From the NCBI RefSeq assembly GCF_024753135.1, contig NZ_JANUGP010000015.1, forward strand, positions 1-64,000: a stretch of 64,000 nucleotides of DNA. The letters run 5' to 3'. The DNA comes from Streptomyces pyxinicus. GTDB lineage: Bacteria; Actinomycetota; Actinomycetes; Streptomycetales; Streptomycetaceae. The stretch's first letter is position 1. Each line of letters opens with the position of its first letter. Made by a program: the position numbers and the translations under genes. Positions 1 to 7,034 of this stretch are shown piece by piece. Below the pieces are notes generated by a model that was not told the origin of the DNA, did no database searches, and saw nothing but the letters and a program-made list of their open reading frames with translations.

Positions 1-65
1 GCTTCTTGGGTCAGCCCCGCACGCAACCGCAACTGCCGAATCGCCATGGCGAAGAGGTCTCCCAT
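1..65 (-). CDS. XRE-type helix-turn-helix protein, N-terminus only (partial)
   Basis: The minus strand from an ATG at 65 reads MGDLFAMAIRQLRLRAGLTQ and runs off the window edge. An R-x-L-R-x-x-A-G-L-T-Q core is how Cro/C1-type DNA-binding domains begin, often at the front of NB-ARC/TPR regulators. A strong Shine-Dalgarno AGGAAGG lies five bases before the ATG. A second in-frame ATG at 47 would also fit, giving the more usual short lead before the first helix. Only the first 21 codons are visible, so the rest of the protein and its function cannot be judged. Confidence 0.6.
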   Translation of the reverse strand, partial: MGDLFAMAIRQLRLRAGLTQE

Positions 66-430
66 AGAGACCTTCCTACCAGGACGATAGCAACGAGTAA
101 TCCGGTCACGGGCACCTGGCGGGTAGTGCTTGTCCCGAGCCCGGAGAGCCACATCCCGGAGGGAGGGAACCGGGGCCAGATCACCACGTACATGACGATC
201 GAGCAGAACTTCGGGAGCCTGCACGCCACGCTCCGTACGAAGGAGAGCGAGGGCATGCCTGGACGTGACCAGCGGAAGGACGAGGCGGGCCGCGCGGGGC
301 TCTCGTGGCCTGAGCCGGGCGTAGCCCGCTGCAGACTGCGCCTGCGTGCCCGACTCGCCACCCGATATCAGGCACTGTTCGCGGCAGCTGCTCTACGCAT
401 CAACTCCGCGGCTGCGGCGACCAGTCAAGG
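66..430. other. Intergenic, no gene seen
   Basis: The stretch separates the upstream XRE-type gene and the I36 gene. The long open frames on both strands show no recognisable domain, no Shine-Dalgarno and unnatural composition. I see no clear hairpin. Confidence 0.5.
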
Positions 431-814
431 TCAGACGATGTCCAGGCTGTCGACCCGGTTGTTCCAGGTGTTGTACACGGTGCCGCCGCAGTTGTAGTCG
501 GAGAGGTCGCGCACGGCAGCCCCCGGCCCCAGCACGATGGAGTTGTCGCACTCAGACCATAGGTAGACGGTGCGGCTGGTGTTGTTCCAGACGCTGGAGA
601 CCTTGCCCCGCACCTTGGAGCCCACCGTGTAGTAGCCCGGCCCGGAAGCTGCGGACCACGCCGCTCCGTCGTAGCCGGGGTAGTCCCAGAGGCACACCCA
701 ACCACTCTTGCAGTCCGACGACGCGGCGGACGCGCTTCCGCTGGAGCCGGCCAGGAAGGTGGCGGCCATGGCGGCGGAAAGCGCGACAGCAGAGAAAGCC
801 CGTCGCATGCGCAT
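431..814 (-). CDS. Secreted peptidase-inhibitor family I36 protein
   Basis: A 127-residue secreted protein. Residues 1-31 form a signal peptide (MRMRRAF, then a hydrophobic stretch ending GSASAASS). The mature part is about 95 residues with paired cysteines and the pattern of family I36 / beta-gamma-crystallin-like proteins: DCKSGWVCLWDYPGYDG, then VSSVWNNTSRTVYLW and a closing NTWNNRVDSLDI. I36 members such as SMPI inhibit metalloproteases outside the cell; inhibition here is inferred from family only. A GGAG Shine-Dalgarno sits six bases before the ATG. The gene stands alone on the minus strand. Length and domain coverage are normal for short Streptomyces I36 paralogues. Confidence 0.85.
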   Translation of the reverse strand: MRMRRAFSAVALSAAMAATFLAGSSGSASAASSDCKSGWVCLWDYPGYDGAAWSAASGPGYYTVGSKVRGKVSSVWNNTSRTVYLWSECDNSIVLGPGAAVRDLSDYNCGGTVYNTWNNRVDSLDIV

Positions 815-1188
815 GTGTGACTCCGTTTCTGATGAAAGAACATGGCCCGGCCGCGATCAGCCAGCGCGAATCTAGCAGCAACCCAAGAAAGGGCCCCAGA
901 GATTTTCGGCGATAATCGCGAACGATTTTCAGTCAGCCGGAAGCCCTCCATTCGATCGGAATTGAGAATTCCGGGTCAATATCGCGACGTTCCCCTGTTT
1001 AAGTTTTCGAATTCACTTATTATTAACTTGCATTACGTATATGGCATTCGCGGCCATGCGCCGGCGGGATCCGCAGGGCCTCGGGCCGTCCCGGAGCGGC
1101 TGCCAAGGGCGGGCGGTTCAGTACTTGCCACCTCGGGCTGAGTTGCGTGCGGAGGGCGGCGCGGGCCAGCAGCGGTCAAGGCAAGGCG
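815..1188. promoter_or_regulatory. AT-richer upstream region of the I36 gene
   Basis: Between about 900 and 1045 the sequence is distinctly richer in A/T than the rest of the window (for example AAGTTTTCGAATTCACTTAT). This is the expected place for the I36 promoter, but no confident -35/-10 pair can be assigned by eye. No gene is supported here. Confidence 0.35.
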
Positions 1189-1230
1189 CGTGCCCTGCGG
1201 GCGGCGCACCGGAGCCGCCCGCAGGGCACG
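1189..1230 (-). terminator. Perfect 17-bp hairpin after the sialidase gene
   Basis: Positions 1189-1205 and 1214-1230 are exact reverse complements (17 of 17 pairs, mostly G-C) around an eight-base loop. It lies 33 bases beyond the sialidase stop codon. There is no T-tract, which is usual for Streptomyces terminators. Confidence 0.8.
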
Positions 1231-1263
1231 TTGTGGTGAGGTCACCCTCCGCCGGTCAGGCGG

Positions 1264-3513
1264 TCACCAGCCTGGTGTCGTGGCGATCTTGCCGCCCCAG
1301 GTCTCCTGCTTGGTGCCCCCGGCGGAGTTCCACCACCAGTGCGCGAGTGTCCCGTCGGACGCGGCGCCGTAGACGTGCTGGGTGTCGCCCGCCGCCTGCG
1401 CCACCGGGTCCGAGGTGATCGTGCCGGACCACACGGCGTAGTTGTTGCCCGTGGTCGGATCCCACCACCAGTGGGCGAGAGTGTTACCCGTGGTGCGGGC
1501 GAAGACATGCTGCTGCCCCCCGTGCACGAACGAGATGGGGGGGCCGGCGAGCGCGGTCGGGGTGCTCAGCACCTGGCTCTTGACCACCTGGTCCGCGCTG
1601 TCCCACCACCAGTGGATGAGCCGGTTCTGCGGGTCGGCCCCATAGACGTGCAGCTGACCCCTTTGAACGAAGGCGGTGGCAGCGCCCTTGGCCGATCCCG
1701 GCCAGAGTTCGTGCCGGATGCCCGGCCCCTTCGTCCACCACCAGTGGTGGAGCCGGCCGTCGATGCCGACGGCCCAGACGTGCCGCTGCTCGCCGTAGCG
1801 CACAGCTACGGGGTCGCCGGCGAGAGTGCCTGCACCGGCCCAGGTCAGCTGCTTCACGGAGACGGTGGTGGGGCCCCACCAGGTGTCCAGCAGGCGCCCG
1901 TCCGTCGTGCGGACCCAGGCGTGCTGCTCGCCGGAGGCGACGAAGCCGGTGGGCGCCCCGGCCACCGTGCCCGCGCCGAGCCAGGTCTGGGACGAGAGGC
2001 CGGACGTGCCCCAGAACCGATGGATGAGGCTGCCATCGGTTCCGCGTGCCAGGACGTGCTGCTGGGCGCCATCGTTGAAGGCGACCGCCTTGCCCGAGGT
2101 GCCCGTGCCCCAGGTGCCGCGCTTGACCCTGCCGTCGGCCTCCTCGAACCAGTGGCCCAGGTCGCCCGTGGGCGTCGGCGCGAAGAGGTGCAGCTGGTCG
2201 GGGCTGGTGGTGGCCAGCGCTCCGGTGTTCTGGTTCAGGGTGAGGGAGCCGGCGCCGGCGGGGAGGTCCAGGTCGGCTTCGGTGAACGTGGTGAACCTGA
2301 CGTCCTCGTGCTGATCCGTGGTCCCGGCTTCGTAGAGGATGCCGTAGGTTCCGCCGCCCAGGGAGGTCATAGAGCTGTAAGCAGAGATGCCGTCCTTCAC
2401 CAGGGCGCCGTCCTCAGGGTCCTGCCAGGTGAGGCCGCCGTCGAAGGAGGAGCGGATGGTGAGGTCCTCGCGGCTGGCGCCGGCCGGAGCGGCGAACAGG
2501 GCCCGATCGTAGCCGTCGCGGCCCTTCTCCCGGAGGGCGAGGGTCGACGCCTGCACGCCGCCGTCGGGCAGGTCCATGTCCGCAAGGAGTGCGAAGTCGG
2601 ACTTGAAGCTGAGCCCCTGGTCACCGGAGACCGCGTAGACCGCCCTGTCCCTGGTCCCGGGGTCGCCCTCCTCGTTGCGCGCCGTCACGAACAGACTGCC
2701 GTCACCGCGCTCGAACAAGCTCAGCTCCTGTGCACCGATGGCGGGTTCGGCGCCGAGAGAGGAGGCGCCGAGCCTCCAGGTGAGGCCGCCGTCGTCGCTG
2801 TAGATGAGCGCTCCGCCCAGGTTGGCCGGCGCGGCCCCCGGCGCCACGCGAACTGTCATGCCGGCGACCAGGCGTCCGGCATGCCGGCCATGGGTGAGCT
2901 GGATGGCGCTCGCGGGACCTGTCGACATCTGACCGGCGTACAGGACTCCCCAGGCGGTCGACCAGACGTTGGCGGAGATATCGGCCGCGGCCGTCCAGTG
3001 CAGGCCGTCGTCCTCACTGGTGGTGCGGTGAATGTGGTCGTAATTCTCGGTGTAGAGCACGACGACCCGCCCCGAGGCGGCGTCGACCACCGGTGACACG
3101 TTGTGGTAAATGTGCCCGGCGCTGTGCCGGGCCACCACCTGCAAGGCACTCCATGCGCCGTTGACGTAGCGCTTCACGACGATGTCGATGGAGGCTGTGT
3201 CGGAGCAGCTGCCAAGCCGGCCCTCGGCGAAGGCGAGCACGGTGCCGTCGGCGGCCTCGACCACCGCGGGGGCCCGGAAGCACACATAGGGGGCGGACGC
3301 CCCGGCCTCGCGCTCGCCCTCGGTGAAGACCGTCGTCTGCGGCCTGGTCAGCGGAGCCGCCGCCGCGACACCGGCGGGCAGGACCAGCGCGGACAGCACC
3401 GCCCAGACCACCGCGACAACGGTGACCAGGGCCGCGCCCCTTCGGCCGCCGTGGGAAGGTCGTCTCCTGCCCACCGACCCGTGTGACCTGGCAGACCCCT
3501 CGCCACCACGCAT
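1264..3513 (-). CDS. Secreted exo-alpha-sialidase (GH33-like) fused to a seven-repeat lectin-like propeller
   Basis: A 749-residue secreted protein. Residues 1-54 hold an arginine-rich start and a hydrophobic signal ending near GVAAAAP. The next ~370 residues are a sialidase-type propeller: the arginine motif CFRAPAVVEA stands where sialidases have FRIP, and Asp-boxes follow (SEDDGLHW, SDDGGLTW, SGDQGLSF, SFDGGLTW). The final ~310 residues hold seven repeats ending in HWWW-like strings, such as QHVFARTTGNTLAHWWW and QHVYGAASDGTLAHWWW, resembling the seven-bladed PLL-type fucose-binding lectins. The enzyme would remove terminal sialic acids outside the cell with the lectin anchoring it to glycans. 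The catalytic assignment rests on family motifs; the exact sugar is unknown. The hairpin at 1189-1230 follows it. Confidence 0.85.
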   Translation of the reverse strand: MRGGEGSARSHGSVGRRRPSHGGRRGAALVTVVAVVWAVLSALVLPAGVAAAAPLTRPQTTVFTEGEREAGASAPYVCFRAPAVVEAADGTVLAFAEGRLGSCSDTASIDIVVKRYVNGAWSALQVVARHSAGHIYHNVSPVVDAASGRVVVLYTENYDHIHRTTSEDDGLHWTAAADISANVWSTAWGVLYAGQMSTGPASAIQLTHGRHAGRLVAGMTVRVAPGAAPANLGGALIYSDDGGLTWRLGASSLGAEPAIGAQELSLFERGDGSLFVTARNEEGDPGTRDRAVYAVSGDQGLSFKSDFALLADMDLPDGGVQASTLALREKGRDGYDRALFAAPAGASREDLTIRSSFDGGLTWQDPEDGALVKDGISAYSSMTSLGGGTYGILYEAGTTDQHEDVRFTTFTEADLDLPAGAGSLTLNQNTGALATTSPDQLHLFAPTPTGDLGHWFEEADGRVKRGTWGTGTSGKAVAFNDGAQQHVLARGTDGSLIHRFWGTSGLSSQTWLGAGTVAGAPTGFVASGEQHAWVRTTDGRLLDTWWGPTTVSVKQLTWAGAGTLAGDPVAVRYGEQRHVWAVGIDGRLHHWWWTKGPGIRHELWPGSAKGAATAFVQRGQLHVYGADPQNRLIHWWWDSADQVVKSQVLSTPTALAGPPISFVHGGQQHVFARTTGNTLAHWWWDPTTGNNYAVWSGTITSDPVAQAAGDTQHVYGAASDGTLAHWWWNSAGGTKQETWGGKIATTPGW
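1267..2205 (-). repeat. Seven ~45-residue lectin-like repeats in the sialidase
   Basis: Seven copies can be lined up by eye, each with an aromatic/histidine strand, a D-G turn and a Trp-rich strand: LHLFAPTPTGDLGHWF, QHVLARGTDGSLIHRFW, QHAWVRTTDGRLLDTWW, RHVWAVGIDGRLHHWWW, LHVYGADPQNRLIHWWW, QHVFARTTGNTLAHWWW and QHVYGAASDGTLAHWWW. Seven is the blade number of PLL-type beta-propeller lectins. Confidence 0.75.
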
Positions 3514-3820
3514 CTCCCACTCCCATACCTATGAAGGGGTCGGGCGCCCGGAAACTCCCCTAGCCGGTTCCCCCGTCGTACGGTGCCCCCGCCCGGCCAC
3601 CAGGCAGTCTCGCCTCGGCCCATGAACGATGCATGAGCAGGGGACGAATAGTGTCGCTTCCGGCTGCCGGCGGGCGTGCGGGCTGCTTCGACCCGGAGTC
3701 ATGCGATCCCCCCTTCAGGTCGCGACCGTCGCGCGCCGGCTGATGCTCTCGCCCACTCCGGCCCCCGTCCATACCGGGTATACCGGGTCGAGGAACGTCA
3801 CCTGCCACGCCGCAGCGACC
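3514..3820. other. Upstream region of the sialidase gene, no gene seen
   Basis: It contains the sialidase leader (GGGAG repeats just before its ATG) and no convincing coding frame. Confidence 0.4.
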
Positions 3821-4179
3821 TCACGTACGGCCTGGCGGTCGCACCCGGGCTGGGTAGTTGCTGCTCCGTCGAACGGGTGGAGACGTCCAACGATGCCCGG
3901 CAGCCACCGGATCGGCCTCCTGGCCAGCCGGGTCCATGGCGCGCAGGTAGGTGGCGCGGGCGTCGGCGATCTCGCGCTCTATCGTCGCCCGTACCTCGGT
4001 GGTGACGGCGGCGACGCCGGCTTGGTCGGTCAGATCGGTCGATCAGGTCGCCGCGACCAGCCCAGCTTCCACGATCGCGGTCTCGGTCCGGCGCCGGTAG
4101 AGGAGGACGGCCGCCACGGTTGTGTTCCTCGGGCGTCCTGGAGGACGGCCGCCGCATTCTCGGTGATCCAATACGTCAC
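3821..4179 (-). pseudogene. Frameshifted remnant of an unrecognised small protein
   Basis: From a GTG at 4179 the minus strand reads VTYWITENAAAVLQDAR. It then makes sense only in other frames: first AAVLLYRRRTETAIVEAGL, then, after a stop, TDLTDQAGVAAVTTEVRAT and EREIADARATYLRAMDP. It stops at 3821. The pieces line up in order and have normal actinobacterial composition, so this looks like one gene broken by at least two indels. The short repeated GATCGACC/GATCTGACC near 4035-4045 may mark one lesion. I do not recognise the family. Confidence 0.45.
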
Positions 4180-4279
4180 TTCCCCCGGAGCCGAGCGACA
4201 TGAGCCCGACATGCAGCTTCACTTCTGACGGGAGGACGGCAGTGGCGGTCGGATCCGTCTGCCGCTGCCGCTGCCGCGC

Positions 4280-5137
4280 TCAGGACACGTGTCCGACTGG
4301 TTCCGCTCCGGTCTGGATCAGGAAGCCGGTGAGTGCGTGGGCGAGTCGTTCGGGTTGGTCCTCGGGGATGAGGGTGGACGAGTCGGCGATCTCGATCAGT
4401 CGGCCCTGCGGGTACAGCTCCGCCAGCCGGGGGCCGTGCTCACGCGGCATCAACCGGTCCTCGGCCGCCCAGACGACCAGTACCGGGCGGTCGAATTCAC
4501 GCAGTCGCTCGCTCCAGGCAAGCAAGGTTTTCCGTCCGGGTGCTCCGGTGGCGAATTTGGCGAAGTCCTTGCGGATAGCTCTGCTGCGGGTGGCCGGAGC
4601 GAACCAGTCGTCCATGATCTCGTCGGGTACCCCCCGCAGGCTCATTCCACCGTATCCGCCCCGGCTGTGACGGAAGGCGGGAACTCGCATGAACCGCGTC
4701 AGGAGCCAGACGCCGCCGGGAACCCTGCACACCCGCGCCATGGCTTTGGCCGGCCCTGGAGGAAAGTTGTCGAAGGCCTCGCAGGCCACCAGCACCAGGC
4801 GCGCGATGTGCCGGCCCTGCCCCTCCAGCACCAGAAACTGGCCTCCGCCCCAGTCATTCAGGACGAGGGTCACCTGGCCCAGACCGAGCCGCTCGATGAA
4901 CTCGCCCAGGAGCCGGGCGACACCGCGCTGGGACAGATCGGCATCCGGTCTCATCGGCTGCCGGTGACCACCCAGGGGCAACGTGGGCAGGACACAGCGG
5001 TATCCGTCCAGCAGCGGAACCACCTTGCGCCACTGGGTCTCGTTCATCGGTAAACCGTGGCCGAATACGAGCACAGGCCCCTCACCACCGGTGTCCTGGT
5101 AGTCGATCGGTCCGGATGACAACTCGATTCTCGGCAT
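4280..5137 (-). CDS. Alpha/beta-fold hydrolase
   Basis: A 285-residue alpha/beta hydrolase of the epoxide hydrolase/haloalkane dehalogenase-like group. The start chosen is the ATG at 5137 (MPRIELSSGPIDYQD) behind GAGAGG; upstream in-frame codons run into the divergent promoter region. The oxyanion region reads FGHGLPMNETQW and the nucleophile elbow is LNDWGGGQ, so the nucleophile is Asp rather than Ser. The later acidic stretch is VVWAAEDRLMP. The usual catalytic His near the C-terminus appears replaced: the segment reads ADSSTLIPEDQPERLA where DSxHxxPEDxP is expected, so Thr stands in the His place. That makes catalysis doubtful. It is divergent from a TetR gene 61 bases away, which probably controls it. 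Confidence 0.85.
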   Translation of the reverse strand: MPRIELSSGPIDYQDTGGEGPVLVFGHGLPMNETQWRKVVPLLDGYRCVLPTLPLGGHRQPMRPDADLSQRGVARLLGEFIERLGLGQVTLVLNDWGGGQFLVLEGQGRHIARLVLVACEAFDNFPPGPAKAMARVCRVPGGVWLLTRFMRVPAFRHSRGGYGGMSLRGVPDEIMDDWFAPATRSRAIRKDFAKFATGAPGRKTLLAWSERLREFDRPVLVVWAAEDRLMPREHGPRLAELYPQGRLIEIADSSTLIPEDQPERLAHALTGFLIQTGAEPVGHVS

Positions 5138-5153
5138 CCCAACCCTCTCTTGA

Positions 5154-5165
5154 TAGATCGTTCTA
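5154..5165. promoter_or_regulatory. Likely TetR operator between the divergent pair
   Basis: TAGATCGTTCTA is an imperfect palindrome (10 of 12 positions) in the 61-base gap between the hydrolase and its divergent TetR-type regulator. Both promoters must lie here, so the site would allow the regulator to repress both genes. Inferred from position and symmetry only. Confidence 0.5.
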
Positions 5166-5198
5166 CTGTAAGCTTGGAGCAAAGAGGGGTGGAAAGCA

Positions 5199-5783
5199 AT
5201 GGGACAGTCGGACACACGAACCAGGATCCAGGGCGCCGCCACGGTGTTGTTCCGCCGCAACGGCTACTCGGCCACCGGCCTGAAGCGGATTGCGGCAGAG
5301 GCGGACGCACCGTTCGGCTCGATCTACCACTTCTTCCCCGGCGGCAAGCAGCAACTGGCCGAGACCACGATCCGCACGTCCGGAGCCGAGTACGGCCGCA
5401 TGGTCCTGGCTCTGCTGGACAGTGTGCCGGACCCGGTGGAGTCCCTTGTGCACGCCTTCGAAGCGGCCGCGGACGACCTTGCGGCGGCCGACTATGCCGA
5501 TGCGTGCCCGATCGGGACGGTGGCCTTGGAAGTCGCCAGCAGTAATGAGGTGTTGCGGGTCGCGACGGCTGAGGTTTTCGAGGAGTGGGTCGGCACGGCG
5601 ACGCGGTGGTTCGGCCGTTGGGTGGCTGAACCGAAGACGGCGCATTCCCTCGCGTACTCGATGATCATGATGCTGGAGGGGGCTTTCATGCTCAGCCGAG
5701 CCGCCCGCGATCCGAAACCACTGCGGGTGGCCGGCCGGTCGATGGCCGAGTTGTTGCGCGCAGCCACCACTCAGCGATCCTGA
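5199..5783 (+). CDS. TetR/AcrR-family regulator, LmrA/YxaF-like
   Basis: A 194-residue one-component repressor. The N-terminal helix-turn-helix is clear (RIQGAATVLFRRNGYSATGL, then GSIYHFFPGGKQQLAE). The C-terminal ligand domain carries ACPIGTVALEVASS, the signature position of the LmrA/YxaF-type C-terminal domain, which often senses small hydrophobic or aromatic ligands. It is transcribed away from the alpha/beta hydrolase and likely represses both. Length is normal for the family. The ATG is preceded by an AGAGGGGTGGAAAG purine tract. Confidence 0.9.
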   Translation: MGQSDTRTRIQGAATVLFRRNGYSATGLKRIAAEADAPFGSIYHFFPGGKQQLAETTIRTSGAEYGRMVLALLDSVPDPVESLVHAFEAAADDLAAADYADACPIGTVALEVASSNEVLRVATAEVFEEWVGTATRWFGRWVAEPKTAHSLAYSMIMMLEGAFMLSRAARDPKPLRVAGRSMAELLRAATTQRS

Positions 5784-5817
5784 GGCCCGGGCACGCCTGG
5801 CGGCGGTGCGGACGCGG

Positions 5818-6316
5818 TCATGATGAGGCACTCTCGCTGAGAAGTTCGACGTAGTGGCGGGCAACACCCAGGTGATGGGCCGCCTCATCAGCGACCTCCC
5901 TTCTGGCTGAGGAGGGCCCGCGGTCGTCGGTGAGAACTGCGTCGGCCGCCTGAAGGATGTGGAACGCGCCGTGAAGCCGACCGTTTCCGGGCTGCTCGTC
6001 CCTGCCTGGGAGTAGGGGAGGATTCGGATCAGGGCACCCCAGGTTCCTTGCGGCTCATTCTCCAACGCGATGTCGAAGAGTTCGCTGAGGACGGCTGCCT
6101 GCACTTTCGCCGCATCCATGAACTGTTCACCGGCCGGGAGGTCAGGAACCTCGCTCCCGTTGAGGTTGCGGACTCGTTATCCCTCGCACCTTGGAGGCCG
6201 CAGGCCACGGCGTTGCACAGTTCCGCCCAGACGGTCGCCGTCCCGGGCAGGGTGGTGCCGCCGTTCATCGCCGGCTTCAGCGTCTCCAGCGCGCAATCGG
6301 CTGAGCTTCTGTAACC
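5818..6316 (-). pseudogene. Doubly frameshifted small protein of unknown function
   Basis: Three consecutive minus-strand segments in different frames assemble into one protein-like sequence. The first is NGGTTLPGTATVWAELCNAV through to ATSTGARFLT. The second runs GEQFMDAAKVQAAVLSELFD to GTWGALIRILPYSQ. The third runs GNGRLHGAFHILQAADAV and VRREVADEAAHHLGVARHY-like text to a stop at 5818. Junctions fall near 6125 and 5990. I do not recognise the family. A single sequencing error cannot explain two shifts, so decay is more likely. It lies just downstream of, and convergent with, the TetR gene. Confidence 0.5.
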
Positions 6317-6407
6317 GTCATTGAAGAGTCCCTTCCAACTCGGGTGATGGCAGTCGAAGCCGTAGGGAAGGAGCAGCGTGACGTGTTCGCGCCTGCCGGT
6401 CGGGACT

Positions 6408-6720
6408 TCACGACGCCCTGCCGGTCAGCGGCTGACGTGCGAGCAGCGCCAGGTGCTGCTTCCAGTCGGCCGTCCGCTTCGGCTGCGGAACGACGGAGGT
6501 GGCAGCGCCAGTGTGGCACGACTTGCACAGGCTGTCCTCGATCACCGGTCCCGTCAGGAAGAATCCGGCACCCGCACTCACCGTATGAGCCCCGGGTCGG
6601 GTCCTTCGGGTTCCCGTCCATCTCGCCAGCGGACAGCCAGCCGACGCGCTCGCCGACCGCAGCCTGTTCCCCGATGTGCAGCGGGTTCCCGGCGGGCGTC
6701 TGCTGATCGTCGGCCGCCCA
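6408..6720 (-). pseudogene. Frameshifted remnant with a CxxC motif
   Basis: A minus-strand piece reads GAGFFLTGPVIEDSLCKSCH, continues to DWKQHLALLARQPLTGRAS and stops at 6408. Upstream, in a second frame, NPLHIGEQAAVGERVGWLSA and MDGNPKDPTRGSYG continue the same protein-like text, with the join near 6585. The C-x-x-C-H could bind a metal, but I recognise no family. Bases 6721-7034, just upstream, hold no gene I can support. Confidence 0.4.
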
Positions 6721-7034
6721 CGGCGTAGCGGTGGAGCGGCACGAGCCGGCCTCCCGCCCGCGAGTGGACCTGCGGGAGCAGGCCCCGGCCGTGCGAGCCC
6801 GGTTCGCCGAGATGGTCGCCCCCGGGTCTGGACTCCACCAGGCTCGCGTGTCTGGCCGCCCGGGGGCCGGTGGCCTCGGTGACGTTCATGACCTGGCCGA
6901 CGAGTCGGGTGCCGCCTCGGGTGGCGCTTGTCGGCTGCGCGCGTCCCGCTGTCGGCCGGGGCGGCGCGGCCAGAACCGATGAGTGCGAGGAATGCGACAG
7001 GGGTGGGTTCACAGGAGATCCATAGGATGGGGGC

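Noticed and set aside
1339..3096. Long plus-strand frame opposite the sialidase gene
   Set aside because: Antisense shadow: low-complexity composition and no domain, whereas the minus strand reads a clear sialidase.
5163..6119. A 318-residue minus-strand frame overlapping the TetR gene
   Set aside because: Only its first ~55 codons look real (part of the frameshifted remnant); the rest is the antisense of the TetR gene.
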